Both the position numbers and the translations under genes were made by a program. This document shows positions 36,901-44,992 of a stretch of 64,000 bases of DNA, one piece after another (position 1 is the first letter of the stretch; each line of letters opens with the position of its first letter). The stretch covers positions 2,666,001 to 2,730,000 of the forward strand of contig OZ241384.1 in NCBI GenBank assembly GCA_965200805.1, given 5' to 3'. The notes below the pieces were generated by a model, which was given only the letters and a program-made list of their open reading frames with translations, ran no database searches and was not told where the DNA came from. Source of the stretch: MPNP01 sp026709725 (GTDB lineage: Bacteria; Pseudomonadota; Alphaproteobacteria; Rhodobacterales; Rhodobacteraceae).

Positions 36901-37659
36901 ATGCCCGATCCACAATTCCTGATGCATGATGATCACAGGATTGCCTATCGCCAGCGTGGGGGCCTTATGCCCGGTCTTGTCTTCCTGCCCGGCCTCATGT
37001 CCGACATGGATGGCACCAAAGCCCTGTTTATCGACGAGGACTGCCGACGTTCGGGGCGCGCCTGTCTCCGGTTCGACTATTCCGGTCATGGTCTGTCCGA
37101 TGGCACTTTCACCGATCGGACCATCCGCCACTGGATTGATGAGACGCGGCAGGTCATCATGCTTTGCGGCGCAGGAGACCCCCGGATTCTCATTGGCTCG
37201 TCAATGGGTGCATGGATTGCGCTCCATCTTGCGCGTGAACATCCCGAAGCCGTCGCCGGTCTTGTCCTCATCGCCGCCGCCCCGGACTTCACCACATCCC
37301 TCATGGACGACCTGACACCTGCGCAGGACCGTGATCTGCAAACCAGAGGTGTCTTCGCACTCACATCCGACTCGGGTGAAGATTCCATTCCCATCACGCA
37401 ACGCCTGATCGATGACGGGGCGTCCGTTTCAGTCCTTGATCAGCCGCTCTCGCTTCCCATCCCCGTTCGGCTCCTGCATGGCGATCGCGATCGCGATGTC
37501 CCACTGGCGCATGCTCTTGCACTGCTTGCGCATGTGGACTGTGGAGATCTCTCACTCACAGTCATGAAAGGTGAGGGGCACAGGATGTCCTCGCCCCGTT
37601 GCCTGCAGGCCATTCGAAACGCGGTGCTGGACATTGCCAGTTCCAACCGGACCTCCTGA
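36901..37659 (+). CDS. Alpha/beta hydrolase
   Basis: A 252-residue alpha/beta-hydrolase-fold protein. The nucleophile elbow is ILIGSSMGAWIAL (Ser in GSSMG). The oxyanion region is LPGLMSDMDGTKAL, and a likely acid/His pair is HGDRDRDVPL and EGHRM. GGAGGCAGGAG precedes the ATG at 36901. The substrate is unknown. Its length and GSSMG motif recall small esterases or palmitoyl-thioesterase-like hydrolases. Confidence 0.8.
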   Translation: MPDPQFLMHDDHRIAYRQRGGLMPGLVFLPGLMSDMDGTKALFIDEDCRRSGRACLRFDYSGHGLSDGTFTDRTIRHWIDETRQVIMLCGAGDPRILIGSSMGAWIALHLAREHPEAVAGLVLIAAAPDFTTSLMDDLTPAQDRDLQTRGVFALTSDSGEDSIPITQRLIDDGASVSVLDQPLSLPIPVRLLHGDRDRDVPLAHALALLAHVDCGDLSLTVMKGEGHRMSSPRCLQAIRNAVLDIASSNRTS

Positions 37660-37665
37660 TGCCAT

Positions 37666-37884
37666 TCAAAGAACGAGTTCAACGATGATGAGCATGAGAC
37701 CGAATACAGCCACGAGAAGGGCCGCAAGGTTGACGGGCAACAGTCGCAGCATGCTCTCCCGTGCTTCGGAATCCGTCATTCCTGATCGGCGAATGACAAA
37801 GAGTTTCCGGATCGAATACCCCACACCGGTCAACCCGGCCAGGGTCAGCACAACGCCCGCGAGACCCGGGATGCCCATGTTCAT
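37666..37884 (-). CDS. Small membrane protein with two helices
   Basis: 72 residues with two hydrophobic helices, one at the N-terminus (GLAGVVLTLAGLTGVGYSIR) and one at the C-terminus (LLPVNLAALLVAVFGLMLII), joined by a charged loop. No family recognised. Convergent with the hydrolase gene six bases away. The amphipathic, membrane-like composition makes it more than a chance frame. Confidence 0.55.
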   Translation of the reverse strand: MNMGIPGLAGVVLTLAGLTGVGYSIRKLFVIRRSGMTDSEARESMLRLLPVNLAALLVAVFGLMLIIVELVL

Positions 37885-37985
37885 GCTGTGCTCCCCTTAA
37901 TGAAGGATGCCGATCGTATCATACCAACTCCAGCAGACAGGGCCAGGTCTATTATCGCAACCCTTGCCATCCTATCCCCAGACTT

Positions 37986-39641
37986 ATGACAGTTCAAAGA
38001 GTTATGAATTTCATTTCGAGTGCCCGGCCCCTTTTGCCGGCTCTGGTCATCGCTTCCATGGTGCTGATGCCGATTCTGTCCGTTGTTCTCCTTGCGTTTG
38101 ACGGGGACGGGATCAGGACAGCCTCATTCCTCAATCCAGCCTTCTCGCGCTATCTGGCCAATACCCTGCTCCTTGTTCTTGGGGTGGCAATTCTTGCGGG
38201 TCTGACAGGGGTCTCTGCGGCCTGGGTTGTCGTCACCTATGATTTCCCCGGACGATCCATCATCGAGTATTTGCTTTTTTTGCCCCTGGCCGTCCCGGCC
38301 TATATCGGAGCCTATGCCCTTGTTGATTTTCTGGAGTTTGCCGGACCGGTGCAGACGGGACTGCGCAACCTCTTTGGCTGGACCTCGGCTCAGGACTACA
38401 GATTTCCCGAGATTCGCTCACTTGGGGGTGCCATGCTCGTCCTGGCCGCTGGTCTCTATCCCTATGTCTACCTCCTGACCCGCATATCGCTTCGTGCACA
38501 GTCGGCGGCATCCCTTGAAGTGGCCCGCACCCTCGGTGCCGGTCCCGTTCAGCGCACATTTCAGGTGGTCCTGCCCCTCTTGCGGCCCGACATCGCTGCC
38601 GGTCTCACGATTGTCATGATGGAGACCATCGCCGATTATGGAGTGGTTGACTATTTTGCGGTTCAGACCCTCACAACCCGGATCTACACAATCTGGTTCC
38701 AGGGGTATGATATTGCCGCTGCCTCTCAGGTCTGTGTTGCCATTCTTGTCTGCATCACCCTTGTTCTCTTCCTTGAGCGGCTCATGCGATCCCGTTCACG
38801 CTATTATCAAACCACTCTCCGGCCGCCGCAGAAGCGACACCGCCGTGTCCCGCCGATCATCGGTGTCTCACTGATGTTCCTGACCCTGATCCCGATTGTT
38901 ATCGGGTTCATCCTGCCCTGTGGCGTGCTTCTGGTCCACGCGCTCAACGCACCCGGTCTTGGTTTTACGGCCAGTCTGCCCATGGCCGCACTGAATACGC
39001 TGATAACCGCCACCTCAGCCGCTGTCATTGCAGTTCTTGCCGCTCTCTGGCTCGTCAACGGGTCACGGCATCTGCCACGACGGCTGGCAAGCATTCTCCT
39101 GCCACTGACCAGCCTCGGTTATGCGGCACCCGGCATTGTCATCGGTATCGGAATTCTTGTTCCCCTGACCGTCATTGATCACACCCTTGCGGACATGATT
39201 GCGGCTCTCCTCGATATCGAGATCGGTCTGCTTCTCACCGGCACGGCCGGTGCGGTGGTTCTTGCCTACATCATCCGCTTCTTTGCGATCGCGCAGGGTG
39301 CCACCGATGCAGCGCTTGGGCGGGTTCCGCCTTCGATCAACCATGTCGCGCGGACCCTTGGCCGGTCAGCCCGGGGGACCTTCATGACAGTCCAGCTGCC
39401 CATGATCAAGGGATCACTCATGACCGCAACCCTGCTTATCTTCGTTGACTGTGTCAAGGAGCTCCCCGCAACTCTACTTCTTAAACCATTTAATTTTAAC
39501 ACATTGGCCACCCATGTTTATGAGCACGCTTCCCTGGAAAATCTCACCGCAGCCGCGCCAGCCGCGTTGCTGGTCACGCTTGTCGGCAGCTTCGGTGTCG
39601 TGATCATTGCCCGCAGCCATCTCACGGACAATCGAAAGTAG
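37986..39641 (+). CDS. ABC transporter permease, two-domain FbpB/ThiP-like
   Basis: A 551-residue permease with about twelve membrane helices in two halves. Each half carries an EAA-type loop for the ATPase: EVARTLGAGPVQRTFQVVLP and HVARTLGRSARGTFMTVQLP. This double permease is typical of ferric-iron (FbpB) and thiamine (ThiP) uptake. No binding-protein or ATPase gene is adjacent, so the partner subunits are elsewhere. Start may be 37986 or the ATG at 38010 (MNFISSARPLL). Confidence 0.85.
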   Translation: MTVQRVMNFISSARPLLPALVIASMVLMPILSVVLLAFDGDGIRTASFLNPAFSRYLANTLLLVLGVAILAGLTGVSAAWVVVTYDFPGRSIIEYLLFLPLAVPAYIGAYALVDFLEFAGPVQTGLRNLFGWTSAQDYRFPEIRSLGGAMLVLAAGLYPYVYLLTRISLRAQSAASLEVARTLGAGPVQRTFQVVLPLLRPDIAAGLTIVMMETIADYGVVDYFAVQTLTTRIYTIWFQGYDIAAASQVCVAILVCITLVLFLERLMRSRSRYYQTTLRPPQKRHRRVPPIIGVSLMFLTLIPIVIGFILPCGVLLVHALNAPGLGFTASLPMAALNTLITATSAAVIAVLAALWLVNGSRHLPRRLASILLPLTSLGYAAPGIVIGIGILVPLTVIDHTLADMIAALLDIEIGLLLTGTAGAVVLAYIIRFFAIAQGATDAALGRVPPSINHVARTLGRSARGTFMTVQLPMIKGSLMTATLLIFVDCVKELPATLLLKPFNFNTLATHVYEHASLENLTAAAPAALLVTLVGSFGVVIIARSHLTDNRK

Positions 39642-40509
39642 CCCGGCAATACATCCAGGCGGACCAATCACAACAACGCGTGCATCAGGACAACTGCCAC
39701 AGTGCGCTCCGTGCGGGATGGGCGGACATGCATCCGATCCCCGTTGATCCCGCACGCCAATGCAGGTTGACCTGTTGCAGGAAATCCGGTCAGCCTTTGC
39801 CTTTGCTTCAAGTGCTGCTCTCGGCAGGGGCGGGCAACACCGTGGGGCAGGGTGATCGGGGATTGGTCACGACTGCCCGCCCGGCCCTTGATTCGGGACC
39901 CTTTGCCGGACTGCGCGTTCCGGGCCGCAAGTGACGGCCTCGGCGTTGCGGGAATGGATCTTGTCATGAGAACACACAATCTCCGGTTCAGTCGCTTGTG
40001 GAGTTGCCCGGACCGGGGGGACAGGCTCATGTCTCTTCCGGAAGAAAGAGCTTGCCCCGATTTTCAGGACCGCTCGGTTCCCAAAAGACGATCCCGCCCA
40101 TGATGCTTCCAATGATGCCGCGCTGATCCAGTGCACCCATCAGAAAAGACGGATGAGACCGGAACCGCTCCACACATCAACACCCTGCAAACAGGACGCA
40201 TGCGCCTGTCAGTCCTGCAAGATATACCATGAAGCGCGCTCCACGATCCTGAGATCAGCCCCGGAGGGTTCATCAATCCCCGGGATGAAGCGGCATGCCC
40301 ACATGTCAAGGCCGATCTGACGGAAACACCTGTCCGCGCTGAAATCATGCATACAGAGCGCGCCCCAGTGCCCCAGGCCGGGCCTGACATCCGACACAAC
40401 TTCATGCCGGAAACCTGTCAGTCCCTCATTGGATGATTGCATCCTTGTGCAAGTCCTGTAACGACAGGTGCGATGCCCGTCTGGGGATTAGGACTCCAGG
40501 CATGCCATT
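39642..40509. other. About 870 bases without a confident gene
   Basis: Between the permease and tRNA-Thr. Scattered short frames on both strands; one (40209-40442, minus) looks somewhat protein-like and is listed separately. No repeats or RNA recognised apart from the tRNA promoter that must lie at the right end. Confidence 0.4.
40209..40442 (-). pseudogene. Possible remnant or small protein of unknown function
   Basis: A 77-residue frame, MQSSNEGLTGFRHEVVSDVR, then GHWGALCMHDFSADRCFRQI, ending ERASWYILQD. Composition and Trp/Cys/Phe pattern resemble real protein rather than an antisense shadow, since no gene lies opposite. No family recognised. It could be the tail of a decayed gene. Confidence 0.25.
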
Positions 40510-40585
40510 GCCCCTATAGCTCAGCCGGTAGAGCGCCTGATTTGTAATCAGAAGGTCGGGAGTTCAAGTCTCTCTGGGGGCACCA
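40510..40585 (+). tRNA. tRNA-Thr (anticodon TGT)
   Basis: A 76-base cloverleaf including encoded CCA. The acceptor stem GCCCCTA pairs loosely with TGGGGGC, the D arm is GCTCAGCCGGTAGAGC, the anticodon loop is TTTGTAA (anticodon TGT), and the T arm is GGGAGTTCAAGTCTCTC. The outermost anticodon-stem pair is C-A. Confidence 0.95.
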
Positions 40586-40972
40586 TCCTGCCCGGAATCG
40601 GTCCCCCTCCTGTTCAAAACACCCTGCTTCCAGTCTGGGCCACAACGCTCCGGGGCGGTTGCGGAGGCTCTTCAGCTTCGCCGGCATGCCGAAGGACGAG
40701 GGCGTTGCGAGCATTGGGCGCTGTCACGCGTCAATCACCCGGGAGTCATGACAATCAGGGCGAGAATTCATCTGACAGTGCGGCAGCCCCCTCCATGGCA
40801 TCGATCCGGATGGCCTGGTCAGATGCAGTGCCACTGTTCCCCTTTGTCAGGACGGGGCCTTTTGTCAGGACGGGGTTTCCGGTTGGCATCAGGACCACCT
40901 GATTGCTATTGCGGGACTCTTGCCTGTGACCGATGATGGTGCAGGACCGATGGCGACCACAGGGGAGGAGAC
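40586..40972. other. Intergenic stretch between tRNA-Thr and yciB
   Basis: About 390 bases with no convincing gene. It contains an 18-bp tandem duplication (see separate entry). Open frames here are short and of low complexity. Confidence 0.4.
40841..40875 (+). repeat. Two-copy 18-bp tandem repeat
   Basis: TTTGTCAGGACGGGG occurs at 40843-40857 and again at 40861-40875, a period of 18 bases. The only difference within the unit is the length of the T-run. Two copies only. Confidence 0.7.
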
Positions 40973-41626
40973 ATGACCCGCAGCGACCGGCATCCCCCCA
41001 CCCGAATGCCCGAAGCCGTCAGGACCCTTGTCGAGCTGGCCCCCGTCGGGCTCTTCTTCGCGGGGTACATCCTCCTCAGGGAGACCACGGTGACCATCGG
41101 CGCCGTGCACTATGACGGCATCATCATCGTCACCGCGGCCTTCGTCCCCGTCCTGCTGGTCTGCACCGGCGTGCTCTGGAAGCTCACCGGTGCGCTCTCG
41201 CCGGTCCAGGTGTTCACCGCCCTCATGGTGATCCTCTTCGGCGGGCTGACGGTGTGGCTGAACGATGAGCGCTTCATCAAGGTCAAGCCGACGATCATCA
41301 ATCTCCTCTTCGCCGGCATCCTGGGCTGGGGTCTCCTCCGGGGCAGGTCGTACATCAGGCTGCTGATGGACCGGAGCGTTCCGATGACGGCCGGGAACTG
41401 GATGCGGCTGACCCGCCGCATGACGGTCCTGTTTCTGGTGCTGGCCCTGGTCAATGAGGCGGTCTGGCGGACCCTGTCCACGGATGTCTGGGTCCTGTAC
41501 CGGACCTTTGTCCAGCCGGCCCTGTCCTTCCTGTTCATCGGCGGTCAGGTCTTTGTTCTCATGGAGAAGGGGGAGGAGGGGGATGACGGGTCCGGGGGCG
41601 GGATCATGGATGATCGGTCAGGGTGA
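40973..41626 (+). CDS. yciB: Inner membrane septation protein A (YciB/IspZ family)
   Basis: Membrane protein implicated in cell division and envelope integrity. It has 217 residues with five to six helices. Family blocks are VKPTIINLLFAGILGWGLL and the C-terminal LVNEAVWRTLSTDVWVLYRT. GGGGAGGAG precedes the ATG. The tail after residue 195 is acidic and glycine-rich (EKGEEGDDGSGGG), slightly longer than usual. Confidence 0.88.
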   Translation: MTRSDRHPPTRMPEAVRTLVELAPVGLFFAGYILLRETTVTIGAVHYDGIIIVTAAFVPVLLVCTGVLWKLTGALSPVQVFTALMVILFGGLTVWLNDERFIKVKPTIINLLFAGILGWGLLRGRSYIRLLMDRSVPMTAGNWMRLTRRMTVLFLVLALVNEAVWRTLSTDVWVLYRTFVQPALSFLFIGGQVFVLMEKGEEGDDGSGGGIMDDRSG

Positions 41627-41962
41627 CCAGGGAAGGTCGCGGCCTCAGTCAGCGTGCTGTCTTGATGGGCTCAGGCGGGTGCGCCATTGATTTCGTCGGA
41701 CTTCATGGAGGTGAAAGCCGGGAATCGGCTTTCCTGGATTTCTGCGAGCGGTTTTCCCAAATGCCGGGCCAAACCCGTGGCACGGTGCGGGTCAGGGAGG
41801 CTCCCCTCGGCCCCGAAAACAACTTCAACCGGCAGGCTTTCATGCGAAGATGGATTGTGGATCGTCTCCGACCGCCCGCACCTGTCTGAAACCGGGATGG
41901 ATTGAATGATCCGGACCGTGCTTCCTTCCGGCGATGATTCCGGAGTGCTGCCCGGCGGCAGC
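41627..41962. other. Intergenic stretch between yciB and tpiA
   Basis: About 335 bases between convergent genes. I see no gene, repeat or clear terminator; open frames continuing into tpiA are its antisense. Confidence 0.35.
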
Positions 41963-42706
41963 TTATGCACAGGCCCGGAGAATTTCAGAGAAGGTCTCAC
42001 CCTCAAGTGATGCACCGCCAACCAGACAGCCATCAACGGATGCGCATGACATGATCGCATTGGCGTTGGCGGGATTGACAGAGCCGCCATAGACGACAGG
42101 AATGCTTGTTGCATCGCTGCCGGTGCGCGATGTCAGACTGTCCTTGATTGCTGCATGGACACTGTCGATCTCACCGGGTTTTGGAACCTTTCCTGTCCCG
42201 ATCGCCCAGACCGGCTCATAGGCAATGATCAGGTGCCGGGCATTGATGGATTTTGGCAGGCACTCGGCCAGCTGGTGTGTGACAAATGCCAGAGTTCGGC
42301 CTTCCTGTCGATCGGTCGCACTCTCACCAATGCAGAGTATGGCCGACAGTCCGGCTTCCCATGCGGCCTGGACCTTGGCCTGGACAAGGGTGTCATCCTC
42401 AGCATGATGAGCGCGTCGTTCGGAGTGACCGATGATGACATGGCTGGCTCCGAGATCGCGCAGCATGGGTGCCGCGATATCGCCGGTGTGGGCACCATCA
42501 GGAAGCGGGTGGCAATCCTGGGCGCCGACCTGGACAGGCAGGGCAGCAGTCTCAGCGCAGAAGGTGCTGAGCAGGGTTGCGGGTGGACAGATTGTCAGCG
42601 TGCGCCCACCGGCAAGTGAATCGAGGGCAAGCGAGTTCAGATAGGGAGCGACATCAGACTGACGGCCATGCATTTTCCAGTTGGCGATGAAATGCAGGGG
42701 CTTCAT
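41963..42706 (-). CDS. tpiA: Triosephosphate isomerase
   Basis: Interconverts dihydroxyacetone phosphate and glyceraldehyde 3-phosphate. From ATG 42706 (MKPLHFIANWKMHG) it has 247 residues. The active-site lysine is in NWKMHG, the catalytic His in IIGHSERR, and the catalytic Glu in AYEPVWAIGTGK, followed by the phosphate loop VYGGSVNPAN. It follows sufA after 28 bases on the same strand, so it is probably co-transcribed. Confidence 0.95.
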   Translation of the reverse strand: MKPLHFIANWKMHGRQSDVAPYLNSLALDSLAGGRTLTICPPATLLSTFCAETAALPVQVGAQDCHPLPDGAHTGDIAAPMLRDLGASHVIIGHSERRAHHAEDDTLVQAKVQAAWEAGLSAILCIGESATDRQEGRTLAFVTHQLAECLPKSINARHLIIAYEPVWAIGTGKVPKPGEIDSVHAAIKDSLTSRTGSDATSIPVVYGGSVNPANANAIMSCASVDGCLVGGASLEGETFSEILRACA

Positions 42707-42734
42707 GGCGACCTCGTCCTGTGCCTTGCCAGCC

Positions 42735-43094
42735 CTATGCGTCGCCGGGCGGAGCAAATTTTATCGATTCACCGCATCCGCAGGCTTCAATGACATTCGG
42801 GTTGTTGAAGGTGAAACCGGATTCAAGAAGACTGACCTTGTAGTCGATTTCGGTGCCAAAGAGAAACATCTGGGCCATGGGAGCGATGACCAGTCGCGCT
42901 CCCCTGCTTTCGACGATTTCTTCATGGTCACCGAACTCATGGACCTGTTCCATGGTATATTCCATGCCGGCACAGCCACCCTTCTTCACGCCGATACGGA
43001 TTCCACGACAGCCCGATGACTTCATCAGGTCGGCGATCTGCCTTGCGGCGGCATCAGTCATGGTGACAGGGGATTTTCCGGGGATGGCAAACAT
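42735..43094 (-). CDS. sufA: A-type iron-sulfur carrier protein (SufA/IscA/ErpA family)
   Basis: Carries or inserts Fe-S clusters. It has 119 residues with the three conserved cysteines at C41 (KKGGCAGMEY), C105 and C107 (EACGCGES). It lies downstream of sufT on the same strand. Subfamily (SufA versus ErpA) is uncertain; the neighbour supports SufA. Confidence 0.88.
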   Translation of the reverse strand: MFAIPGKSPVTMTDAAARQIADLMKSSGCRGIRIGVKKGGCAGMEYTMEQVHEFGDHEEIVESRGARLVIAPMAQMFLFGTEIDYKVSLLESGFTFNNPNVIEACGCGESIKFAPPGDA

Positions 43095-43207
43095 GGATCA
43101 ATCGGTGTCGGGAAGTGCGTTCACGCTATCGAATATGGTACAACCGGCGTAATGTTCAAGGGTGGGGCACATCCGGAATTCGTATGCGATCATGATCGAG
43201 TATCGAA

Positions 43208-43597
43208 TCATATGAACCCCAATTCAAGGCGGGCCTCGTCGGACATCATCTCCATCCCCCATGGCGGGTCCCAGATCAATTCCACATCAACTGTCTTCAC
43301 CGAGTCAAGTGTCTCGACGGCCTCGGCAAGCCAGCCGGGCATCTCACCGGCCACCGGGCAGCCGGGTGCTGTCAGTGTCATGGTAATGCTGACATTGTTC
43401 CCGTCATCAATCAGTATGGTATAGACCAGACCCAGATCATAGATATTGACAGGAATTTCCGGATCATAAACCGTTCGACAGGCGTCAACGACACTCCGGT
43501 AGAGAGGGTGGTCGACACTTGATGGCCTGATCAGCGGCGCGCCCTCCTGGTATTCGCCTTGCGTTCCATGCATATGGCCCTGACTCCGTTCCTGCAT
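43208..43597 (-). CDS. sufT: SUF-associated DUF59/MIP18-family protein SufT
   Basis: Fe-S cluster maturation factor of the MIP18 (DUF59) family. The core DACRTVYDPEIPVNIYDLGL, VSITMTLTAPGCPVAGEMPG and ELIWDPPWGMEMMSDEARLE is unmistakable; the cysteine in APGCP is the conserved one. Start at 43597 or at the ATG at 43573 (MHGTQGEYQEG), which has GGAG ten bases upstream. sufBCDS are not next to it in this window. Confidence 0.88.
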   Translation of the reverse strand: MQERSQGHMHGTQGEYQEGAPLIRPSSVDHPLYRSVVDACRTVYDPEIPVNIYDLGLVYTILIDDGNNVSITMTLTAPGCPVAGEMPGWLAEAVETLDSVKTVDVELIWDPPWGMEMMSDEARLELGFI

Positions 43598-43706
43598 TTT
43601 GACAGATCATGCCATTCTAGAGAATTCAGAGCAATCCGGTCAAGTTTATTCACAGGGTTGACCAATGAAATTGCCGCCGCCACCCTCATGATTTATCCGC
43701 CCCACC

Positions 43707-44810
43707 ATGTCCCAGACCGATTTTGACTTTCGCGTCCTTGCAACCTGCGGCGCGGCGCGGCGCGGGCGGATTCGGACATCCCGGGGGACAATCGAAACTC
43801 CGGCCTTCATGCCGGTTGGCACGCTGGCAACCGTCAAGGCCATGCTGCCTGAGAGCGTTGCTGCCACGGGTGCCGAGATTCTCCTTTCAAACACCTACCA
43901 TCTCATGCTCCGGCCGGGTCCTGATCGCATTGACCGGCTTGGCGGTCTGCATGCATTCATGAACTGGAACAAACCAATCCTGACGGACTCGGGCGGCTTT
44001 CAGGTCATGAGTCTGAGTGCGTTGCGAAAACTGACGGAAAAGGGGGTAACATTTCGATCGCATATTGATGGATCGGAGCATGTCCTGACACCTGAGCGCT
44101 CCATTGAAATCCAGCATAAGCTGGGATCGGATATCACCATGTGTCTTGATGAGTGCACACCCTATCCGGTCGATATGAAGATGGCCGAATCGTCGATGCG
44201 GATGTCAATGCGCTGGGCACAGCGGTGCCGGGATGTCTTTGTTCCGCGTCCCGGACACGCGCTTTTTGGAATCCAGCAGGGATCGGTGTGTCCGGATCTG
44301 CGAACAGAAAGCAGTGAGACGCTGACCGGGATCGGATTTGACGGTTATGCCATTGGCGGTCTTGCGGTTGGCGAGCCGCAGGATGCGATGCTTGGCATTC
44401 TTGAAAAGACGGTCGCAACCCTTCCTCATGACAAGCCCCGTTATCTGATGGGGGTCGGGACGCCCGATGACATCCTGCAGGCTGTTCGTCATGGCGTGGA
44501 CATGTTTGACTGCGTGATGCCAACCCGGTCCGGTCGCACCGGTCAGGCCTTCACGCGTCTCGGCAGGATCAACATCAAGAACAGCCGCCATGCCGATGAT
44601 CCGGAGCCGCTGGATCCGGAGTGCCGATGTCCAGCCTGCCGGTCCTATTCACGGGCCTATCTCCACCATGTCTTCAAGGCCAATGAAATCATCTGCTCCA
44701 TGCTGATCACATGGCACAATCTGCAATTCTATCAGGATCATGTATCGAGAATCCGCGCCGCAATCACGGAAGGGACACTTGAGACTCCGGGATCACCGGA
44801 CTCGCCCTGA
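43707..44810 (+). CDS. tgt: Queuine tRNA-ribosyltransferase
   Basis: Exchanges guanine 34 of GUN tRNAs for preQ1. It has 367 residues; the catalytic Asp and binding loop are in LTDSGGFQVMS (about 94-103), the second Asp is in GVDMFDCVMPTR, and the zinc site is CRCPACRSYSRAYLHH. Divergent from sufT. A small hairpin CATTCT-CAA-AGAATG at 44841-44855 follows the stop and could be a weak terminator. Confidence 0.95.
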   Translation: MSQTDFDFRVLATCGAARRGRIRTSRGTIETPAFMPVGTLATVKAMLPESVAATGAEILLSNTYHLMLRPGPDRIDRLGGLHAFMNWNKPILTDSGGFQVMSLSALRKLTEKGVTFRSHIDGSEHVLTPERSIEIQHKLGSDITMCLDECTPYPVDMKMAESSMRMSMRWAQRCRDVFVPRPGHALFGIQQGSVCPDLRTESSETLTGIGFDGYAIGGLAVGEPQDAMLGILEKTVATLPHDKPRYLMGVGTPDDILQAVRHGVDMFDCVMPTRSGRTGQAFTRLGRINIKNSRHADDPEPLDPECRCPACRSYSRAYLHHVFKANEIICSMLITWHNLQFYQDHVSRIRAAITEGTLETPGSPDSP

Positions 44811-44992
44811 GCGGGCTCCGCATTGCCTGATGCCGATGCCCATTCTCAAAGAATGTGGTCTTTGCAAGGGATTTATGTTGAATATCGTGGCCAGGTGTCC
44901 CACATAAGGGCACATGGCTGAAGTCAACGCCATCACAGAGCTGTACCCTCTTGACAGGTCTGAGCAGATGAGGAGGTCATGAACCATTTGCC

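Noticed and set aside
44841..44855. Rho-independent terminator after tgt
   Set aside because: The hairpin is short (6 bp) and AT-containing with no T-run, so only noted within the tgt entry.
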